The notes beneath the pieces were generated by a model. It searched no databases and was not told the DNA's origin. It was given only the letters and a program-made list of their open reading frames with translations. The translations under genes and the position numbers were made by a program. A stretch of 5,975 nucleotides of DNA from Campylobacteraceae bacterium (GTDB lineage Bacteria > Campylobacterota > Campylobacteria > Campylobacterales > Campylobacteraceae): the NCBI GenBank assembly GCA_012521935.1, contig JAAYLJ010000008.1:1-5975 (forward strand). The letters are read 5' to 3'. Shown here piece after piece: positions 5,799-5,975 of the stretch; position 1 is the first letter of the stretch; every line of letters begins with the position of its first letter.

Positions 5799-5975
5799 TC
5801 ACTTCATCTTTTTTGCTTGAACCCAAATTAGGGCATCTTGGCTAAGTTCTTTTCCTTCAAATTCTGTTTTTGGGCCAACGCCAAGCGCAGCAAATCCCCA
5901 CCAACCTGCTTTTGGAATTCCAAAAGTAAACTCTCCATCTTTATTTGCTTTTATAGTCATTGTGACAAAAGAGTC
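5799..5975 (-). CDS. DUF4198-type periplasmic protein, C-terminal fragment; partial at window edge
   Basis: The last 58 codons of a leftward gene enter from the right edge and end at TGA 5799-5801. The visible sequence includes VTMTIKANKDGEFTFGIPKAGWWGFAALG (written here as its parts: an IKANKDGEF strand, then IPKAGWWGFAALG) and ends near DALIWVQAKK. The 'KA..dG.F.....P.aGWWGFAAL...A.lWV' pattern is the typical C-terminal end of DUF4198 proteins. These are exported beta-rich proteins often encoded beside nickel/cobalt or iron transporters and thought to help metal uptake in the periplasm. The N-terminus and any signal peptide lie outside the window. The porin starts 6 bases downstream, so the two are almost certainly in one operon. 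The family call is by motif recognition; which metal is served cannot be read here. Confidence 0.75.
   Translation of the reverse strand, partial: DSFVTMTIKANKDGEFTFGIPKAGWWGFAALGVGPKTEFEGKELSQDALIWVQAKKMK

Noticed and set aside
1..5975. CRISPR arrays, insertion sequences, tRNA or rRNA genes, long direct repeats
   Set aside because: Reading through both strands I found no regularly spaced repeats, transposase motifs, terminal inverted repeats or RNA-gene signatures; nearly all bases are accounted for by protein-coding genes.

Overview
The window is AT-rich chromosomal DNA, most likely from a Campylobacterota (epsilonproteobacterial) species of the Sulfurimonas/Sulfurospirillum/Arcobacter kind. 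The evidence is the strongly A/T-biased codon use, the wording of the glycyl-tRNA synthetase beta subunit, and an Opr-like porin beginning NTLEEALSSG after its signal peptide. The genus cannot be fixed from the sequence alone. I see no mobile element, CRISPR array, rRNA or tRNA.

Layout. (1) Bases 1-220, minus strand: the N-terminus of a membrane-anchored, probably sensory protein that runs off the left edge. (2) Bases 221-315: a short divergent promoter region. (3) Bases 316-4577, plus strand: a tightly packed gene run. It holds a beta-class carbonic anhydrase, a secreted endonuclease/exonuclease/phosphatase-fold enzyme with a C-terminal OB-like region, a 41-residue single-span membrane protein that is easily missed, and glyS. 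The first three overlap at their stop/start junctions; glyS follows after 59 bases. A hairpin plus T-tract at 4583-4620 looks like the terminator. (4) Bases 4558-5975, minus strand: the end of a second operon, with the C-terminus of a DUF4198-type periplasmic protein, an outer-membrane porin, and a 42-residue Cys-rich membrane protein resembling the FeoB-associated family. The two operons converge and overlap by 20 bases.

How they fit together. The plus-strand run links CO2/bicarbonate interconversion, an exported phosphodiesterase/nuclease and tRNA charging, so it is better read as a compact housekeeping cluster than as one pathway. The minus-strand run is more coherent. A DUF4198 protein (a family often found beside nickel/cobalt or iron uptake genes), a porin and a FeoB-associated-type peptide together suggest divalent-metal acquisition. 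That is inference from context.

The most interesting items are the two unlisted small membrane proteins, the putative metal-uptake operon, and the glyS terminator whose stem is also the Cys-motif coding sequence of the antisense small gene.
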